NCBI GenBank assembly: GCA_905199135.1
Contig: CAJKFC010000078.1
Span: forward strand, 1-8,498
Reading direction: 5' to 3'
Length of the DNA stretch: 8,498 bases
Origin: an uncultured Eubacteriales bacterium
Lineage (GTDB): Bacteria > Bacillota > Clostridia > Oscillospirales > Butyricicoccaceae
Position numbers and translations under genes: made by a program. Of this stretch, positions 6,490 through 8,498 are shown one piece after another. A model generated the notes under the pieces. It saw only the letters and a list, made by a program, of their open reading frames with translations. It was not told the origin of the DNA and searched no databases. Each line of letters opens with the position of its first letter. Within the stretch, counting starts at the first letter, position 1.

Positions 6490-6509
6490 TAAAGACATAT
6501 CAAAGTCAA
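6481..6509 (-). promoter_or_regulatory. Sigma-A type promoter of the amidohydrolase gene
   Basis: On the minus strand TTGACT (6509-6504) and TATGAT (6486-6481) are separated by exactly 17 bp, each 5 of 6 to consensus. Transcription would start near 6474, about 29 bases before the ATG at 6445. Confidence 0.75.
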
Positions 6510-6567
6510 TATTTTTTATGCATATCGGTGACAAATATATGTCTGCTCTTTTGTATATTTTGCTTTA

Positions 6568-6596
6568 TTGACATAATTCTCGGCCGCTGATATAAT
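6568..6596 (+). promoter_or_regulatory. Perfect-consensus sigma-A promoter of the YcxB-like gene
   Basis: TTGACA (6568-6573), a 17-bp spacer and TATAAT (6591-6596) match the consensus at every position. The predicted start, seven bases after the -10 box, is A at 6603, inside AAGGAGGT, leaving a leader of about 13 bases. Confidence 0.9.
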
Positions 6597-6601
6597 TTTT
6601 C

Positions 6602-6609
6602 AAGGAGGT
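6602..6609 (+). promoter_or_regulatory. Ribosome binding site at the predicted 5' end of its mRNA
   Basis: AAGGAGGT is fully complementary to the 3' end of 16S rRNA, with six bases before the ATG at 6616. It is unusual in coinciding with the predicted transcription start. Confidence 0.85.
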
Positions 6610-6615
6610 AAACCC

Positions 6616-7239
6616 ATGAATTTTACATTTGAAACCATTGAAATTGATCCCGCTGCTCTCAAAAACGAGGCCGTAGCAATACTTGAAAAGCACACCGAGC
6701 TGGTGTCAAGGCAGAAATACCCCGAGCTGTGGCAGGTCACCGACAAGGTAAACGAAAAGGCGGGAGGCAAAAAGGCCGTCCAAAAAGTGTCGAAAGGCAG
6801 GCTTGTAAGATACCGCGTATTCGGAATTATCCTGCTGTTTTTAGGCCTTTTTCTCTTTATCCCCGGTCTGACCGACCCCAAAGAGCTGATGATTCCTCTT
6901 ATCACAGGCGGTCTTGCAGCGGTTTTAGGCGGATTTTACATTTTTCTCGGCTTTTTCGGCAAGCCAAGTTCTTTTGATAAATCTGCCTATATACTCATCT
7001 CAATGCATAAGAAAGGATATACGGCGGTATTTGACGACAGCGGCATGAGCCTTGCCGAAAGCAACCCGGTTTCCTATTCGGATATAGAGCGCATGATAGA
7101 ATCTGAAAACCTTTTCGCTTTTATATGGCAGGGTCAGATAGTGCTTCTGCAAAAATCCGAGCTCAAAGAACAGTCTCTCGAGGATTTCTCCTCTTTTATG
7201 AGAGAAAAGCTTGACGAACAGAAGATTTTCACAGTGTAA
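6616..7239 (+). CDS. Two-TM membrane protein with YcxB-like C-terminal domain
   Basis: This 207-residue protein has no firmly known function. It has a charged cytoplasmic N-terminus (about 1-65, with a basic stretch KKAVQKVSKGRLVRYR), two hydrophobic segments (about 68-84 and 92-115) joined by a short PGLTDPKEL loop, and a soluble C-terminal domain (about 130-200). The C-terminal part (GYTAVFDDSGMSL, then PVSYSDIERMIESENLFAFI, QIVLLQKSEL, and a final helix SLEDFSSFMREKL) follows the arrangement remembered for YcxB-like proteins: a strand-rich, PH-like unit after two TM helices. The odd point is the unusually long N-terminal part; many YcxB-like proteins start near the TM region. The ATG at 6616 is fixed by AAGGAGGT. 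It is transcribed from a perfect-consensus promoter and ends at a shared terminator with ligA. The membrane topology is clear; the family name is a moderate-confidence judgement. Confidence 0.75.
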   Translation: MNFTFETIEIDPAALKNEAVAILEKHTELVSRQKYPELWQVTDKVNEKAGGKKAVQKVSKGRLVRYRVFGIILLFLGLFLFIPGLTDPKELMIPLITGGLAAVLGGFYIFLGFFGKPSSFDKSAYILISMHKKGYTAVFDDSGMSLAESNPVSYSDIERMIESENLFAFIWQGQIVLLQKSELKEQSLEDFSSFMREKLDEQKIFTV

Positions 7240-7242
7240 ATT

Positions 7243-7270
7243 AAAAATCCGCCCGTTTGGGCGGATTTTT
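7243..7270. terminator. Symmetric bidirectional terminator between the YcxB-like gene and ligA
   Basis: AAAAATCCGCCC (7243-7254) pairs perfectly with GGGCGGATTTTT (7259-7270) around GTTT. The A- and T-tracts at the two sides make it an intrinsic terminator in both directions. The ligA stop codon (7273-7271) directly abuts it. Confidence 0.95.

Positions 7271-8498
<1,228 letters not shown>

Noticed and set aside
5513..6571. A 352-codon open frame on the plus strand, antisense to the amidohydrolase
   Set aside because: It lies within the well-supported amidohydrolase gene, and its translation is cysteine- and tyrosine-rich with no domain, as expected for an antisense frame.

Overview
The window most likely comes from an anaerobic low-to-moderate-GC Firmicute of the class Clostridia; this is inferred from gene content and signal style, not from a search. 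The pointers are AT-rich intergenic regions with sigma-A style promoters (TTGACA/TATAAT type), strong GGAGG ribosome binding sites, short intrinsic terminators, a DUF4358-type lipoprotein, a 'copper amine oxidase N-terminal'-type stalk domain on an exported protein, and amino-acid-fermentation enzymes. No mobile element, CRISPR array, tRNA or rRNA is visible. Genes are tightly packed and the longest non-coding stretch is about 170 bases.

Layout. 1-268 (+) is the C-terminal end of a tryptophanase-type beta-eliminating lyase. 380-790 (+) is mscL, the large-conductance mechanosensitive channel, with its own near-consensus promoter. A shared terminator at 798-830 separates it from a leftward pair: an exported stalk-domain protein with a degenerate polysaccharide-deacetylase fold (2261-3385, -), followed 29 bases later by an AbgB-like M20 amidohydrolase (840-2231, -). 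Divergent from that pair is a branched-chain amino acid aminotransferase (3513-4580, +) with a terminator, then a lipoprotein (4710-5246, +) with a terminator. It converges on a metal-dependent amidohydrolase of unknown substrate (5285-6445, -). Across a 170-base divergent promoter region lies a two-TM YcxB-like membrane protein (6616-7239, +), which converges through a symmetric terminator on the C-terminal 408 residues of NAD-dependent DNA ligase LigA (7271-8498, -, 5' end outside the window).

How the genes fit together. The lyase, aminotransferase and two amidohydrolases all handle amino acids or amides, consistent with a fermenter of peptides and amino acids. Apart from the 2261-3385/840-2231 pair, the genes look like single-gene transcription units, so a joint pathway is not supported. 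MscL, LigA and the aminotransferase are ordinary housekeeping genes.

I did not find a convincing new multi-gene system. The points most worth checking are the catalytically dead deacetylase-like exported protein, the perfect-consensus promoter whose predicted transcript starts at the Shine-Dalgarno of the YcxB-like gene, and a candidate operator over the promoter of the orphan amidohydrolase.
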